A DNA stretch of 64,000 nucleotides from Streptomyces djakartensis. GTDB taxonomy: Bacteria > Actinomycetota > Actinomycetes > Streptomycetales > Streptomycetaceae. The position numbers and the translations under genes were made by a program. The DNA lies in contig NZ_BMWE01000002.1 in the NCBI RefSeq assembly GCF_014651075.1, forward strand, positions 1 through 64,000, written 5' to 3'. Below the pieces are notes generated by a model. It was not told the origin of the DNA, did no database searches, and worked only from the letters and a program-made list of their open reading frames with translations. Of this stretch, positions 18,617 to 27,963 are shown piece after piece (position 1 is the stretch's first letter; each line of letters starts with the position of its first letter).

Positions 18617-19488
18617 GAAGAGGACTCCTTGCGGATACGGGGCATTGCTTCGTGCAGGGCGGAGCGCCAGTCGCGTAGCGGCGGCAGGCCGATCTCCTGC
18701 CACCGGCTGTGTGCGAGGGCGCTGTACGCCGGGCGGGGCGCGGGCCTGGAGAAGGCCGCGCTGGTGGTGGGACGCACCCGGTCCGGGTCGGCGCCGACGA
18801 GGAAGAACACCTCGCGGGCCAGCTCGTACCAGGTGGCCTCGCCGGAGTTGGTGGCGTGGAAGACGCCGTGCGCGTCGGGGCCGATCCGTACGCCGAGATC
18901 GGCGATCCGCTCGGCGACGTCGGCGCTCCAGGTGGGCTGCCCGCGCTGGTCGTCGACGACGTCGACGGTGTCGCGGCGGGCTTCGAGACCGATCATGGTC
19001 CGCACGAAGTTAGCGCCGTGTACCCCGTAGAGCCAAGCCGTGCGCACGACCGCGCTTCGCCCGGGCAGTTCCTCCAGCACGGCCAGCTCCCCGGCCAGCT
19101 TGGTGCGGCCGTAGGCGGTGCGCGGGTCGGTCGGGTGGTCCTCCGGGTAGGGGGCGGTACGGGTCTCACCGGAGAAGACGTAGTCGGTGGAGACGTGGAT
19201 CAGGCGGGCGTCGCGCGCGGCGCAGGCCCGGGCCAGCAGGCGCGGCCCCTCGCCGTTGATCTCCAGGGCGCGGGCCTCGTCCGTCTCGGCGTCGTCGACG
19301 GCCGTGTACGCGGCGCAGTTCACGACGAGGTCGGGCCGGTGGTCCGCGACGGCGCTGTCGACGTTCTCCGGCCGGGTGACGTCCAGGGCCGTCCGGTCGA
19401 GGGCCACCACGTCCTCGCCGCGCCGGGTCAGCTCCAGGGCGACGTCGCGGCCGAGCATTCCGCCGGCTCCGGTGACCAGCCACCTCAT
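18613..19488 (-). CDS. rmlD: dTDP-4-dehydrorhamnose reductase
   Basis: 291 residues, ATG overlapping the rmlB stop by 4 bp. NADPH-dependent SDR of the RmlD family: MRWLVTGAGGMLGRDV (GxxGxxG), VVNCAAYTAVDDAE, IHVSTDYVFSG, and YGRTKLAGE (catalytic Tyr and Lys). It reduces dTDP-4-keto-rhamnose to dTDP-rhamnose in the cytoplasm. It is the third gene of a tightly overlapping operon. The epimerase RmlC that normally makes its substrate is not encoded in this window. Confidence 0.95.
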   Translation of the reverse strand: MRWLVTGAGGMLGRDVALELTRRGEDVVALDRTALDVTRPENVDSAVADHRPDLVVNCAAYTAVDDAETDEARALEINGEGPRLLARACAARDARLIHVSTDYVFSGETRTAPYPEDHPTDPRTAYGRTKLAGELAVLEELPGRSAVVRTAWLYGVHGANFVRTMIGLEARRDTVDVVDDQRGQPTWSADVAERIADLGVRIGPDAHGVFHATNSGEATWYELAREVFFLVGADPDRVRPTTSAAFSRPAPRPAYSALAHSRWQEIGLPPLRDWRSALHEAMPRIRKESSS

Positions 19489-20465
19489 GCGCGCTCCTCG
19501 GTGACACGTCGCTTCAGGGGTTCCCACCAGGCGCGGTTGTCGCGGTACCAGGCGACGGTGTCGGCGAGGCCGCCCGTGAAGTCGTGACGCGGCCGGTAGC
19601 CGAGTTCGTCGCGGGCCTTGGACCAGTCGACGGAGTAGCGCAGGTCGTGGCCCTTGCGGTCCTCGACGTACTCCACCCGGTCCCAGTCCGCGCCGCAGGC
19701 CTGGAGGAGCAGTCCGGTGAGTTCCCTGTTGGTGAGTTCGGTGCCGCCGCCGATGTTGTAGACCTCGCCGGGCCGGCCCTTGGTGCGGACGAGGTCGATG
19801 CCCTGGCAGTGGTCGTCGACGTGCAGCCAGTCACGGACGTTGCGGCCCTCGCCGTACAGCGGCACCTTGTGGCCGTCGAGGAGGTTGGTGACGAACAGCG
19901 GGATGACTTTCTCGGGGAACTGGTGCGGGCCGTAGTTGTTGGAGCACCGGGTGACGCGCACGTCCAGGCCGTGGGTGCGGTGGTAGGACAGCGCGATCAG
20001 GTCGGAGGAGGCCTTGGAGGCCGAGTACGGCGAGTTCGGCTGGAGCGGGTGGTCCTCCGGCCACGAGCCGGACTCGATGGAGCCGTAGACCTCGTCCGTG
20101 GAGACATGCACGAAGGGGCCCGTGCCGTGGCGCAGGGCGGCGTCGAGCAGGGTCTGGGTGCCCAGCACGTTGGTGCGCACGAAGTCGGCGGCGCCGGTGA
20201 TCGAGCGGTCCACGTGCGATTCGGCGGCGAAGTGCACGACCTGGTCCGCGTCGGCCACGAGCTTGTCGACCAGTTCTGCGTCGCAGATGTCGCCCTGCAC
20301 GAACTCCAGCCTGGGATGGCCGAGTTCGAGGTTGTCGAGGGTGCCGGCGTAGGTGAGCTTGTCCAGCACGGTGACGCGCGGCGCGTCCGGCGCGTCCGGG
20401 GCGAGCAGTAGGCGGGCGTAGCGGGAGCCGATGAACCCGGCGGCTCCGGTGACGAGGACGTTCAT
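19485..20465 (-). CDS. rmlB: dTDP-glucose 4,6-dehydratase
   Basis: 326 residues. Extended SDR with MNVLVTGAAGFIGSRYARLL (NAD binding), FAAESHVDRSI, HVSTDEVYGSI (Thr-Asp-Glu catalytic triplet typical of RmlB) and YSASKASSD (YxxxK). It converts dTDP-glucose to dTDP-4-keto-6-deoxyglucose. It overlaps rmlA and rmlD by 4 bp on each side, showing strict translational coupling. Confidence 0.97.
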   Translation of the reverse strand: MNVLVTGAAGFIGSRYARLLLAPDAPDAPRVTVLDKLTYAGTLDNLELGHPRLEFVQGDICDAELVDKLVADADQVVHFAAESHVDRSITGAADFVRTNVLGTQTLLDAALRHGTGPFVHVSTDEVYGSIESGSWPEDHPLQPNSPYSASKASSDLIALSYHRTHGLDVRVTRCSNNYGPHQFPEKVIPLFVTNLLDGHKVPLYGEGRNVRDWLHVDDHCQGIDLVRTKGRPGEVYNIGGGTELTNRELTGLLLQACGADWDRVEYVEDRKGHDLRYSVDWSKARDELGYRPRHDFTGGLADTVAWYRDNRAWWEPLKRRVTEERA

Positions 20466-21529
20466 GAAGTGATCTGCACCTTGCTGTGGTCTCCGAGGAC
20501 GAAACGGTGGGCGCTGGGGACACTCGGGGCCGGGGTCACCTCTACATGCCGGCCGATCAGGGAGGACTCGATCCGGCCGACGCCCTGGATCGAGGAGTCC
20601 CGCAGCACGATGGAGAACTCGAGTTCGCTGTCGGTGATCCGGCAGTTCTCGGCGACGGAGGTGAAGGGGCCGACGTAGGAGTCGCTGACGAGGGTTCCCG
20701 AGCCGATGACGGCGGGCCCGACGATACGGGAGCCCACGATCCGCGCGCCCTCTTCCACGACCACGCGGCCGATGGTCTCCGAGGCGTCGTCCACGTCGCC
20801 GTCGATCCGCCGTTCCACGCCTTCGAGGACCGTGCGGTTCACCTCGAGCATGTCGCCGACGTTGCCGGTGTCCTTCCAGTAGCCCTTGACGAGCGTGCAG
20901 CGCACGTCCGCCCGGGAGTCGATCAGGTGCTGGAGGGCGTGGGTGATCTCCAACTCGCCACGCCAGGACGGCTCGATGGCGCGTACCGCTTCGTGGATCA
21001 GGGGGGTGAACAGGTAGACGCCGACCAGGGCGAGATCGCTCTTGGGCCGGTCGGGCTTCTCCTCGAGGCCGATGACCTGGCCGGAGGCATCGAGTTCGGC
21101 GACGCCGAAGGCGCGTGGGTCGGCGACTCGGGTGAGGAGGATCTGTGCGTCGGGCCGGTTGTGGCGGAACTCGTCGACGAGGCCGGTGATGCCGCCGACG
21201 ATGAAGTTGTCGCCGAGGTACATGACGAAGTCGTCGTCACCGAGGTAGTCCCGGGCGATCAGTACCGCGTGCGCCAGCCCGAGGGGCCGCTCCTGGGGGA
21301 TGTAGGTGACGTCCAGGCCGAACTTCGACCCGTCGCCCACCGCTTCCCGGATCTCGTCCGCCGTGTCCCCGACGATCATGCCCACGTCGGTGATGCCTGC
21401 CTCGGCGATCGATTCCAGCCCGTAGAAGAGCACGGGCTTGTTGGCCACTGGCACGAGTTGTTTGGCCGACGTGTGTGTGATCGGCCTCAGTCTTGTTCCT
21501 GCGCCGCCGGACAGCACGAGAGCCTTCAT
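20462..21529 (-). CDS. rmlA: Glucose-1-phosphate thymidylyltransferase, long form
   Basis: 355 residues from ATG 21529, preceded by AAGGTGAG; a GTG at 21538 is less well placed. The nucleotidyltransferase domain reads MKALVLSGGAGTRLRPITHTSAKQLVPVANKPV, MYLGDNFI and FGVAELDASGQVIGLEEKP. The ~110 C-terminal residues contain hexapeptide repeats (IVGSRIVGPAVIGSGTLVSDSYVGPF), the left-handed beta-helix of the long StrD-type enzymes of actinobacteria. It makes dTDP-glucose from glucose-1-P and dTTP. First gene of the operon; its promoter should lie within 21530-21632. Confidence 0.95.
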   Translation of the reverse strand: MKALVLSGGAGTRLRPITHTSAKQLVPVANKPVLFYGLESIAEAGITDVGMIVGDTADEIREAVGDGSKFGLDVTYIPQERPLGLAHAVLIARDYLGDDDFVMYLGDNFIVGGITGLVDEFRHNRPDAQILLTRVADPRAFGVAELDASGQVIGLEEKPDRPKSDLALVGVYLFTPLIHEAVRAIEPSWRGELEITHALQHLIDSRADVRCTLVKGYWKDTGNVGDMLEVNRTVLEGVERRIDGDVDDASETIGRVVVEEGARIVGSRIVGPAVIGSGTLVSDSYVGPFTSVAENCRITDSELEFSIVLRDSSIQGVGRIESSLIGRHVEVTPAPSVPSAHRFVLGDHSKVQITS

Positions 21530-21632
21530 TCGGCTCACCTTAGTGCCGATCCGACGGATGTGAACATCACTTCGTCAGTTGTCGGCGCCCTGAGTTGATC
21601 AGTTCGTCACCGCGCGGCCCCGGGGGGAACCG

Positions 21633-21812
21633 TCAGTCCTCGCCCCTGACGATGTTCCAGTCCGGCTCGGAGCGCGTGGTCCGGGTGGCGGCCCGGTCCT
21701 CGACGGCGGGGAGGCAGGTCCGCGGCGCGGCCTTGCCGCGCAGGCGGCGTGCTCTCGACCAGCCGGTCTCGGGCCGACGGACGGGCTTGTCACTGGTGTC
21801 CATGGTCGTCAC
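21633..21812 (-). CDS. Small basic hypothetical protein (59 aa)
   Basis: GTG 21812 is preceded by GAAGGAAG about 10 bp upstream, with an in-frame ATG at 21803. The translation begins VTTMDTSDKPVRRPETGWSR and ends SEPDWNIVRGED. Codon third positions are mostly G/C, the product is basic and hydrophilic, and there is no membrane segment. No family is recognised. It lies in an otherwise empty ~460-bp gap. Support is codon usage plus ribosome site only. Confidence 0.45.
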   Translation of the reverse strand: MTTMDTSDKPVRRPETGWSRARRLRGKAAPRTCLPAVEDRAATRTTRSEPDWNIVRGED

Positions 21813-21941
21813 GACTCATCATCTTCCTTCTGCATCCGCTGCCTGTTCGAGTGCCCCGGAGCAAACCGAACAAACCCGGGGTGTGACGCCGCGCGGATGC
21901 TCCGAACTCCCCTGCGCCGTTTGCCTGTTCTCCCGCACAGG

Positions 21942-21974
21942 ACGGTCCCGCGCACGCTGTGTGCGCGGGACCGT
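21942..21974 (-). terminator. Hairpin after the CBS-domain gene
   Basis: ACGGTCCCGCGCAC (21942-21955) pairs perfectly with GTGCGCGGGACCGT (21961-21974), a 14-bp stem with a 5-nt loop, 20 bp past the stop of the minus-strand CBS gene. Confidence 0.75.
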
Positions 21975-21993
21975 ACGGGGAGGGACGCCGCCG

Positions 21994-22413
21994 TCAGGTG
22001 TTGGGACGGGCGGCGCTGATGTCGCCGAGCGCCGACTCCGGCTCGCGCTCCACGGCCATGTCGCCCAGGGAGACGATGCCCACGGGGCGTCCGTGGTCGA
22101 CGACCGGGATGCGGCGCACGGAGTGCTCTCGCATCAGCCGCACCGCCTGCCCCAGGTCCTCGTCGGGGCCGACCGTGACCACCTCGTCACTGCACGCGCC
22201 GGCCACGGCGGTCCGCTCGGGGTCACCGCCCTGGCTGATCGACCGGACCACCAGGTCGCGGTCGGTGACCACCCCGCGCAGGTCGTCACCGTCCGTCACC
22301 AGGATGACGCCGAGGTCCTCGTCACGCATGATGCGGGCCACCTCGGCGACGGAGGTCTGCGGCGCGACCGTGGCCGGATCGCCGGTCATGATGTCGCGGA
22401 CAAGCTGAGCCAT
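21994..22413 (-). CDS. Tandem CBS-domain protein
   Basis: 139 residues from ATG 22413 with GGAAGAGGA upstream. Two CBS domains: VRDIMTGDPATVAPQTSVAEVARIM with LRGVVTDRDLVVR, and VTVGPDEDLGQAVRLMREHSVRRIPVV with PVGIVSLGDMAVE. Stand-alone CBS pairs bind adenine nucleotides or act as regulatory subunits; the partner is unknown. It lies 97 bp downstream of the SpoIIE-type phosphatase gene in the same direction. Confidence 0.92.
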   Translation of the reverse strand: MAQLVRDIMTGDPATVAPQTSVAEVARIMRDEDLGVILVTDGDDLRGVVTDRDLVVRSISQGGDPERTAVAGACSDEVVTVGPDEDLGQAVRLMREHSVRRIPVVDHGRPVGIVSLGDMAVEREPESALGDISAARPNT

Positions 22414-22510
22414 GTCGTTCCTCTTCCTTCGGCTCCTCGCGGGTTTCTCCGTCTTGCGCCGCCCGGGTACCCGGTGATCCGCACCGGTCACCCGGTGTTC
22501 GCGGAGACGT

Positions 22511-24961
22511 TCACCGCCCCAGCACCAGCTCCGCCCACACCTGTTTGCCACCGCTGACCGGCAGGGTGCCCCAGGTCGCGGACAGGGCCTCGACGAGGAG
22601 GATGCCGCGGCCGCCCGTGGCCTCCCAGCCGATGCTGGTGGGCCGGACCGGCGAGCGGGGTGAGGCGTCGGCGAGGGCGACGCGCAGGCGGTTGTCGACG
22701 AGGGTGAGGTCCATACGGACCCGGCCGTCGGTGTGGACGAGGGCGTTGGTGACGAGTTCGGAGACGACAAGGAGCACGGCGTCGACATCCTCGGTGACGC
22801 CCCAGGAGCGCAGGGTGCGCCGGGCGAAGCGGCGGGCGTGCCCGACCGCCTGCGGCACCCGCCACACCGTCCAGCTCTCCCGCAGCGGGCGCAGCTCCAT
22901 GCCGTCGTAGCGCATCAGGAGCAGGGCGACGTCGTCGCTGCGCGGGGCGTTGCCGAGGAGGGCGTCGGCGATCAGGCCCAGGTCACCGGGGGCGGCGTCG
23001 GCCAGCTGCCCGGCCAGACGGTCCATGCCCTCGTCGATGTCGGCGTCGGGCGTTTCGACGAGCCCGTCGGTGACCAGGGCGAGCAGGGTGCCGGGCGGGA
23101 GCCGCAGCGGGCTCATCGGGAAGTCGGCCCGGCTGATCACTCCGAGGGGCGGGCCGCCCTCGGCCTCGGCGATCTCCGTCGTGCCGTCGGGATACCGCAG
23201 TACCGGCGGGAGGTGCCCGGCGCGCACGCACCAGGCCGCGCCCTCCTCCAGGTCGACGTCGACGTAGGCGCAGGTGGCGAACAGGTCGCTGTCCATGTCC
23301 GTGAGGAGCCGGTTGGCGTGCGCCACCACCACGTCCGGCGGGTGCCCTTCGACGGCGTAGGCGCGCAGCGCGGTCCGCATCTGGCCCATCAGGGTGGCGG
23401 CGCCCGCGCTGTGGCCCTGGACATCGCCGATGACGAGGGCGACGTGGTTGTCGGGCAGCGGGATGACGTCGTACCAGTCGCCGCCGAGTTCCAGCCCCGC
23501 CGTGCTGGGCAGGTAGCGGGCGACGGCCGCCGCCCCGGGCAGCTCGGGCAGGCGGCGCGGCAGCAGCTGGCGCTGGAGCATGCCGACGAGTTCGTGCTCG
23601 GCGTCGAAGGCGCGGGCCCGTACCAGGGCCTGTCCGGCGAGCCCCGCGCAGGCGGTGAGCAGGGCGCGCTCGTCGGCACCGAAGTCGTGCGGACTGTCCC
23701 AGCCGATCAGGCAGACCCCGGCCATGCGGTTCCCGGCGGGCAGCGGCAGGACGGCCAGACCGCCGGGGCCGACCTCCGCCAGGGCGCGTTCCAGTGGGCT
23801 GCCGGCGGGCCAGATCCGGGCACGGCCCTCGCGCAGGGCGGCGGCGAGGGTGGGCATGGCGCGCACGGGCGCGTCGGGCCACTCGGAACGCCATTCCGTG
23901 CGCCACAGCTCGGGCCATGCCTCGGGGCCGGGCGGATCCAGAACCGTGACGACGAGCCGGTCGGCCTCCAGCTCGGCGAGCGCGATCCGGTCGGCCCTGA
24001 GCGGCCGGCGCAGCGCGGCGACCACCGCCTTGCCGACGTCGCGGACGGTGACGGCGGTGGCCAGCGCGGTGGCCAGTCGCTGGACGCGGGCCACGTCGGT
24101 GACGTCGGAGCGCAGCGTGGAGGCGTCGGCGACGGTGCCGACGAGCCGGACGGGGCGGCCCTCCCCGCCGGGCAGGAGCCGTCCGCGCAACCGGAGCCAC
24201 CTCGGCGGCCCGGTGGGCTGGAGCACGCGGAACTCCAGCTCCCGGTCCCCGATCGACATGTGGTCCGCCTCCACCACGGACATCAGTGAGGGCAGGTCCT
24301 CCGGCACGGTCATGCCGAGCAGGGTCTCGACCCGGCCGTCGAACTCCACGGGGTCCAGGCCGAACAGGTCCAGCAGGTCGTCACCGACGCGGACGCGGCC
24401 GCTGTCCATGGCGAGGCTGAAGGCGCCGGGTGGCAGGTCACCGCCCTCGGTGAGCGCCGCCGGGGTGGGGAAGGCGACCGCCTCGGAGACGAGTTCCAGG
24501 CACTCGCGGTCGTCGGTGCCGAACCCGTCGGGGCGCTCGCTGACGGCGAGGAGACAGCCGCCGCCGTCCCCCTGTACGGGCAGGGCCATCAGGTGGAAGT
24601 CCCGTGAGGGCACGCGTCGCGCCTGGGCGTGCTCGGCGAGCTCCCGCGGGCCCAGCGACACCGGCCGTCCCTCGCGGTGGGCCGCGGCGACCGGGGACCG
24701 GCCGGCGCGGGGGTAGCTGTCGCGCAGCCCGTACAGCGTCCGCGGTACCCCGGCCGACTCCGCCAGGCACAGCAGCTCGCCGTCCTCGCTGGGCACGTAC
24801 ACGGCGACGAAGGCCGCACCGGCGAAGACGAGGGCCTGTTCGAGGACGCGGCGCACCCGCTCGGGTGACTCCTCATCGACCGCGATCGCCTTGAGGGCAC
24901 CTTCGACCCGCAGCGTTCGCGTTCCGCGTGCCTGGGCGCCCTCACTGACCACGTTGGCCAT
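22511..24961 (-). CDS. GAF/PAS/PP2C (SpoIIE) phosphatase with C-terminal HATPase domain
   Basis: 816 residues. Order: GAF-like region (~30-160), PAS-like region (~180-260), second GAF (~290-440), PP2C/SpoIIE phosphatase (~460-670; LELGGDWYDVIPL, VIGDVQGHSAGAA, ALVTDGLVETPD, RSDDVALLLMR) and an RsbW-like HATPase (~680-816; VVSELVTNALVHTDG, GGRGILLVEALS). Such proteins act in partner-switching control of sigma factors by dephosphorylating anti-anti-sigma factors. The ATG at 24961 has only a weak upstream site. It is divergent from ramC and shares a 185-bp intergenic region with it. Confidence 0.93.
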   Translation of the reverse strand: MANVVSEGAQARGTRTLRVEGALKAIAVDEESPERVRRVLEQALVFAGAAFVAVYVPSEDGELLCLAESAGVPRTLYGLRDSYPRAGRSPVAAAHREGRPVSLGPRELAEHAQARRVPSRDFHLMALPVQGDGGGCLLAVSERPDGFGTDDRECLELVSEAVAFPTPAALTEGGDLPPGAFSLAMDSGRVRVGDDLLDLFGLDPVEFDGRVETLLGMTVPEDLPSLMSVVEADHMSIGDRELEFRVLQPTGPPRWLRLRGRLLPGGEGRPVRLVGTVADASTLRSDVTDVARVQRLATALATAVTVRDVGKAVVAALRRPLRADRIALAELEADRLVVTVLDPPGPEAWPELWRTEWRSEWPDAPVRAMPTLAAALREGRARIWPAGSPLERALAEVGPGGLAVLPLPAGNRMAGVCLIGWDSPHDFGADERALLTACAGLAGQALVRARAFDAEHELVGMLQRQLLPRRLPELPGAAAVARYLPSTAGLELGGDWYDVIPLPDNHVALVIGDVQGHSAGAATLMGQMRTALRAYAVEGHPPDVVVAHANRLLTDMDSDLFATCAYVDVDLEEGAAWCVRAGHLPPVLRYPDGTTEIAEAEGGPPLGVISRADFPMSPLRLPPGTLLALVTDGLVETPDADIDEGMDRLAGQLADAAPGDLGLIADALLGNAPRSDDVALLLMRYDGMELRPLRESWTVWRVPQAVGHARRFARRTLRSWGVTEDVDAVLLVVSELVTNALVHTDGRVRMDLTLVDNRLRVALADASPRSPVRPTSIGWEATGGRGILLVEALSATWGTLPVSGGKQVWAELVLGR

Positions 24962-25146
24962 TACAGCGCTTATGAGACACCTGCGCAGCCCCTGTGAGCA
25001 TTCCGTGGAGCCGGCCCACCTCGTGATCGAAAGGGCATCGAACACGTCTTTACGCATGCGTTCCGCACAGGGTTCTCGTGACAGCCGTGACTGTTGGCCC
25101 CCGTTGTGTGGCTGGAAAGCTCGGTGCTCGTCACGGAGGGGGACGC
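24962..25146. promoter_or_regulatory. Divergent promoter region of the phosphatase gene and ramC
   Basis: 185-bp region containing a direct repeat of GTGAC at 25078-25082 and 25087-25091. RamR is known to activate ramC promoters in Streptomyces; whether this repeat is its site here is a guess from position. The ramC ribosome site GGAGGGGGACGC lies at its right end. Confidence 0.4.
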
Positions 25147-27771
25147 ATGGACAAGCGGTACGAGGTGTACGCGCTCGCCGACCGGCATTTCTACGAGACG
25201 CCGGACCGGCTGGCGGGGAGCGGTCAGGGGACGGCGGCGCACCTCTACGAGACGGCCGGCCGGCCGGTGCCCGACGGCTGGGAGGCGGCCCGGATCGGCG
25301 ACTGGCTGACGATGACGCCGCTCGGCACGGACGGCGAGCCGCTTCCCGGCCCGGCGCAGGGCTGGAAGATCCACGCCTCGGCCACGCGGGCGAACGCGGA
25401 GAAGATCGCCGGGATCGTGTGGGACTACTGCGTCGAGCGGCGCGTCCCCTTCAAGTTCGTGCCGGGACCGCACCTGCTGCACCTGCGCAACACCAAGTAC
25501 GCGCCCCGCGACGGCAGCGGCAAGTTCGTCACCGTCTATCCGGCCGACGAGGAGCAGCTACAGCAGGTCCTGCGCGAGCTGGGCGCGCTGCTGGAGGGGT
25601 TCGAGGGGCCGTACATCCTCACGGACCTGCGCTGGGGGGAGGGCCCGCTGTACGTCCGCTACGGCGCCTTCGCACGCTCCTTCGTGGTGGACGAACGGGG
25701 CTCGCTGGTGCCCGCGGTACGGGACGGCGAGGGGCGGCTGGTGCCGGACCGGAGGTCGCCGTCCTTCCAGGTACCGGAGTGGGTGACGCTGCCGGCGTTC
25801 CTGCAGCCGCACCTGGACGCGCGCAACACCACGACCCTCGGCGAGCTGCCGTACCGCGTCGAGAAGGCGCTGCACTTCTCCAACGGCGGCGGTGTGTACG
25901 CGGGCACCGACACCCGCGACGGGAGCAAGGTCGTGCTGAAGGAGGGCCGGCCGCACGCGGGGCTGGCCTCGGACGGCGCCGACGCGGTCGCCCGGCTGGA
26001 GCGGGAGAAGCGGGCACTGGAGCGGGTCGCGGGGACGGGCGTCGTCCCGGAGGTCCGCGACTGGTTCGAGCTCGGCGGCCACCGCTTCCTGGTGATGGAC
26101 TTCCTCGAGGGCCGTCCGCTCAACTCGTTCTTCGCGGAGCGGCACCCGTTGCTGGCCCAGGACCCGGACCCCGATGCGGTCGCCTCGTACACGGCGTGGG
26201 CGCTGCGCATCCACCGCAAGGTGGAGGAGGCCGTGGCCGCGGTGCACGCGCGCGGCATCGTCTTCAACGACCTGCACGTCTTCAACATCATGGTCGCGCC
26301 GGACGAGGAATCGGTCTGCCTCCTCGACTTCGAGGCCGCGGCCCCGGCGGAGGAGAGCGGCCGCCAGGTCGTCGCCCACCCCGGCTTCTTCGCACCGCCG
26401 GACCGCCGGGGCGCCGCTGTCGACCGCTATGCGCTGGCCTGTCTGCGGCTGGCCCTGTTCATGCCCGTGACCACGCTGTTCGTGGTCGACCGCGGGAAGG
26501 CGGCGCATCTGGCGGAGGTGATCTCCCAGGAGTTCCCGGACGTGCCTCGGGAGTTCCTCGACGAGGCGGTCGCGGAGATCACGGGGGAGAGGCCGGGCCG
26601 TACCGTGGCCGCCTCCTCCTCGCCGGTGGACCCCGGCGACTGGCCGTACAGCCGGGACTCGATGGTCAAGGCGATCCTCGCCTCGGCCACCCCGGAGCGG
26701 GAGGACCGGCTCTTCCCGGGGGATGTCGCCCAGTTCTCGGACGGCGGCGGGCTCGGCATCGCCCACGGCGCGGCCGGGGTGCTGTACGCGCTGGACGCGA
26801 TCGGCGCCGAGCGGTACGAGGAGGGCGAGCGCTGGCTGCTGGCGCGGACCGCGCCGGCCCCGGTGGGCACCCCGCTCGGCCTGTACGACGGGCTCGCGGG
26901 CGTCGCACTGGTCCTGGACCGGCTCGGCCACCGGCAGCGGGCACTGGACCTGGTCGAGGGCATCCTCGCCGAGCGCTGGCAGAAGCTCTCCTCCGACCTG
27001 CACGGCGGACTGGCCGGACTGGGCCTCGTCCTGGGCGAACTGGCCCGTACCACGGGCGAGACGCAGTTGCGCGAGCGGGCTGACGAGGCGGCGCGGATCC
27101 TCGTGGGACGGCTCGCCGAGCCGCTGCCCGCCACCGCGCGGCGGCGCGCCGGACTCATGCGGGGTGCGACCGGTTCCGCGCTGCTCATGCTGCGGCAGTA
27201 CGAGTGGACCGGCCAGGCGGCGTGGCTGGAGGCGGCGGCCGTCGCCCTGCGCCGGGATCTCGAGTCCTGTGTGACCCGCGAGGGCGGGGAACTGGAGGTC
27301 GACGAGGGCTGGCGGACCCTGCCCTACCTCGGCGACGGCAGCGCGGGGCTCGGCATGGTCCTCGACGACCTCGTGGCCCACTCCCCTGACACCGCAGCGG
27401 AGTTCGAGGCGGCCCGCTCCGGCGTGCTCACCGCGGCCACCTCCCGCTTCTACGCGCAGCCCGGTCTTTTCCAGGGCCGCGCGGGAATGATTCTGCACCT
27501 CAGCCGCACCACCACGCCGGGCGCGACCGCGGACCGGCTGGCCGGGCAGATCACCGGACTCGGCTGGTTCGCGATGGCGTACGAGGGCCAACTCGCCTTC
27601 CCGGGACACCAGATGATGCGGCTCTCCATGGACCTCGCCACCGGAACGGCAGGGTGCCTGCTGGCACTCGGCGCGGCCCTCGACCCGGCGACCGACGCCC
27701 ACCTGCCGTTCCTCCCGCCGCCGAACCGGCGGCCCTCACAGACGCGGTTCCGCGATCCGGCGGAGTCGTGA
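25147..27771 (+). CDS. ramC: Class III lanthipeptide synthetase RamC (LanKC/AmfT type)
   Basis: 874 residues, ATG after GGAGGGGGACGC. Three domains: an N-terminal phosphoSer/Thr lyase-like region (~1-230), a Ser/Thr kinase-like domain (~240-500) with KVVLKEGRPH (Lys), VFNDLHVFNIMV (catalytic loop) and LLDFEAA (metal-binding Asp), and a LanC-like cyclase domain (~530-870) with HGAAGVLYAL and HGGLAGLGL. I see no Cys-His-Gly zinc motif, as expected for RamC-type class III cyclases. It phosphorylates and dehydrates Ser residues of RamS and forms the labionin/lanthionine rings. The gene is followed after 56 bp by ramS. Confidence 0.95.
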   Translation: MDKRYEVYALADRHFYETPDRLAGSGQGTAAHLYETAGRPVPDGWEAARIGDWLTMTPLGTDGEPLPGPAQGWKIHASATRANAEKIAGIVWDYCVERRVPFKFVPGPHLLHLRNTKYAPRDGSGKFVTVYPADEEQLQQVLRELGALLEGFEGPYILTDLRWGEGPLYVRYGAFARSFVVDERGSLVPAVRDGEGRLVPDRRSPSFQVPEWVTLPAFLQPHLDARNTTTLGELPYRVEKALHFSNGGGVYAGTDTRDGSKVVLKEGRPHAGLASDGADAVARLEREKRALERVAGTGVVPEVRDWFELGGHRFLVMDFLEGRPLNSFFAERHPLLAQDPDPDAVASYTAWALRIHRKVEEAVAAVHARGIVFNDLHVFNIMVAPDEESVCLLDFEAAAPAEESGRQVVAHPGFFAPPDRRGAAVDRYALACLRLALFMPVTTLFVVDRGKAAHLAEVISQEFPDVPREFLDEAVAEITGERPGRTVAASSSPVDPGDWPYSRDSMVKAILASATPEREDRLFPGDVAQFSDGGGLGIAHGAAGVLYALDAIGAERYEEGERWLLARTAPAPVGTPLGLYDGLAGVALVLDRLGHRQRALDLVEGILAERWQKLSSDLHGGLAGLGLVLGELARTTGETQLRERADEAARILVGRLAEPLPATARRRAGLMRGATGSALLMLRQYEWTGQAAWLEAAAVALRRDLESCVTREGGELEVDEGWRTLPYLGDGSAGLGMVLDDLVAHSPDTAAEFEAARSGVLTAATSRFYAQPGLFQGRAGMILHLSRTTTPGATADRLAGQITGLGWFAMAYEGQLAFPGHQMMRLSMDLATGTAGCLLALGAALDPATDAHLPFLPPPNRRPSQTRFRDPAES

Positions 27772-27827
27772 CACCACCCCGTCCCCACGGATGACCACGG
27801 ACGGACAAACCGACGGAAGGACACACC

Positions 27828-27944
27828 ATGGCACTTCTCGACCTGCAGACGATCGAGACCGAGGAGCGGACGTACACCGGCGGCGCCAGCACCGCGAGCC
27901 TGCTCTCCTGCGTCAGCGCGGCGAGCGTTCTGCTCTGTCTCTGA
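27828..27944 (+). CDS. ramS: SapB/AmfS-like class III lanthipeptide precursor RamS
   Basis: 38 residues, ATG 27828 with GGAAGGA seven bases upstream. The leader starts MALLDLQTIETEE, matching the LLDLQ/LFDLQ recognition motif known for class III precursors. The core contains two Ser-x2-Ser-x3-Cys motifs, STASLLSC and SAASVLLC, the same spacing as in SapB. After modification by RamC and export, SapB-type peptides act as surfactants that let aerial hyphae escape the aqueous surface. The precursor is slightly shorter than the RamS and AmfS sequences I recall (about 42-43 residues). Confidence 0.93.
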   Translation: MALLDLQTIETEERTYTGGASTASLLSCVSAASVLLCL

Positions 27945-27963
27945 CCGCGTCTGCGGCAAGGTT

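Noticed and set aside
21595..22557. 320-codon plus-strand frame
   Set aside because: It runs antisense through the CBS-domain gene; the CBS protein in the other strand is unmistakable.
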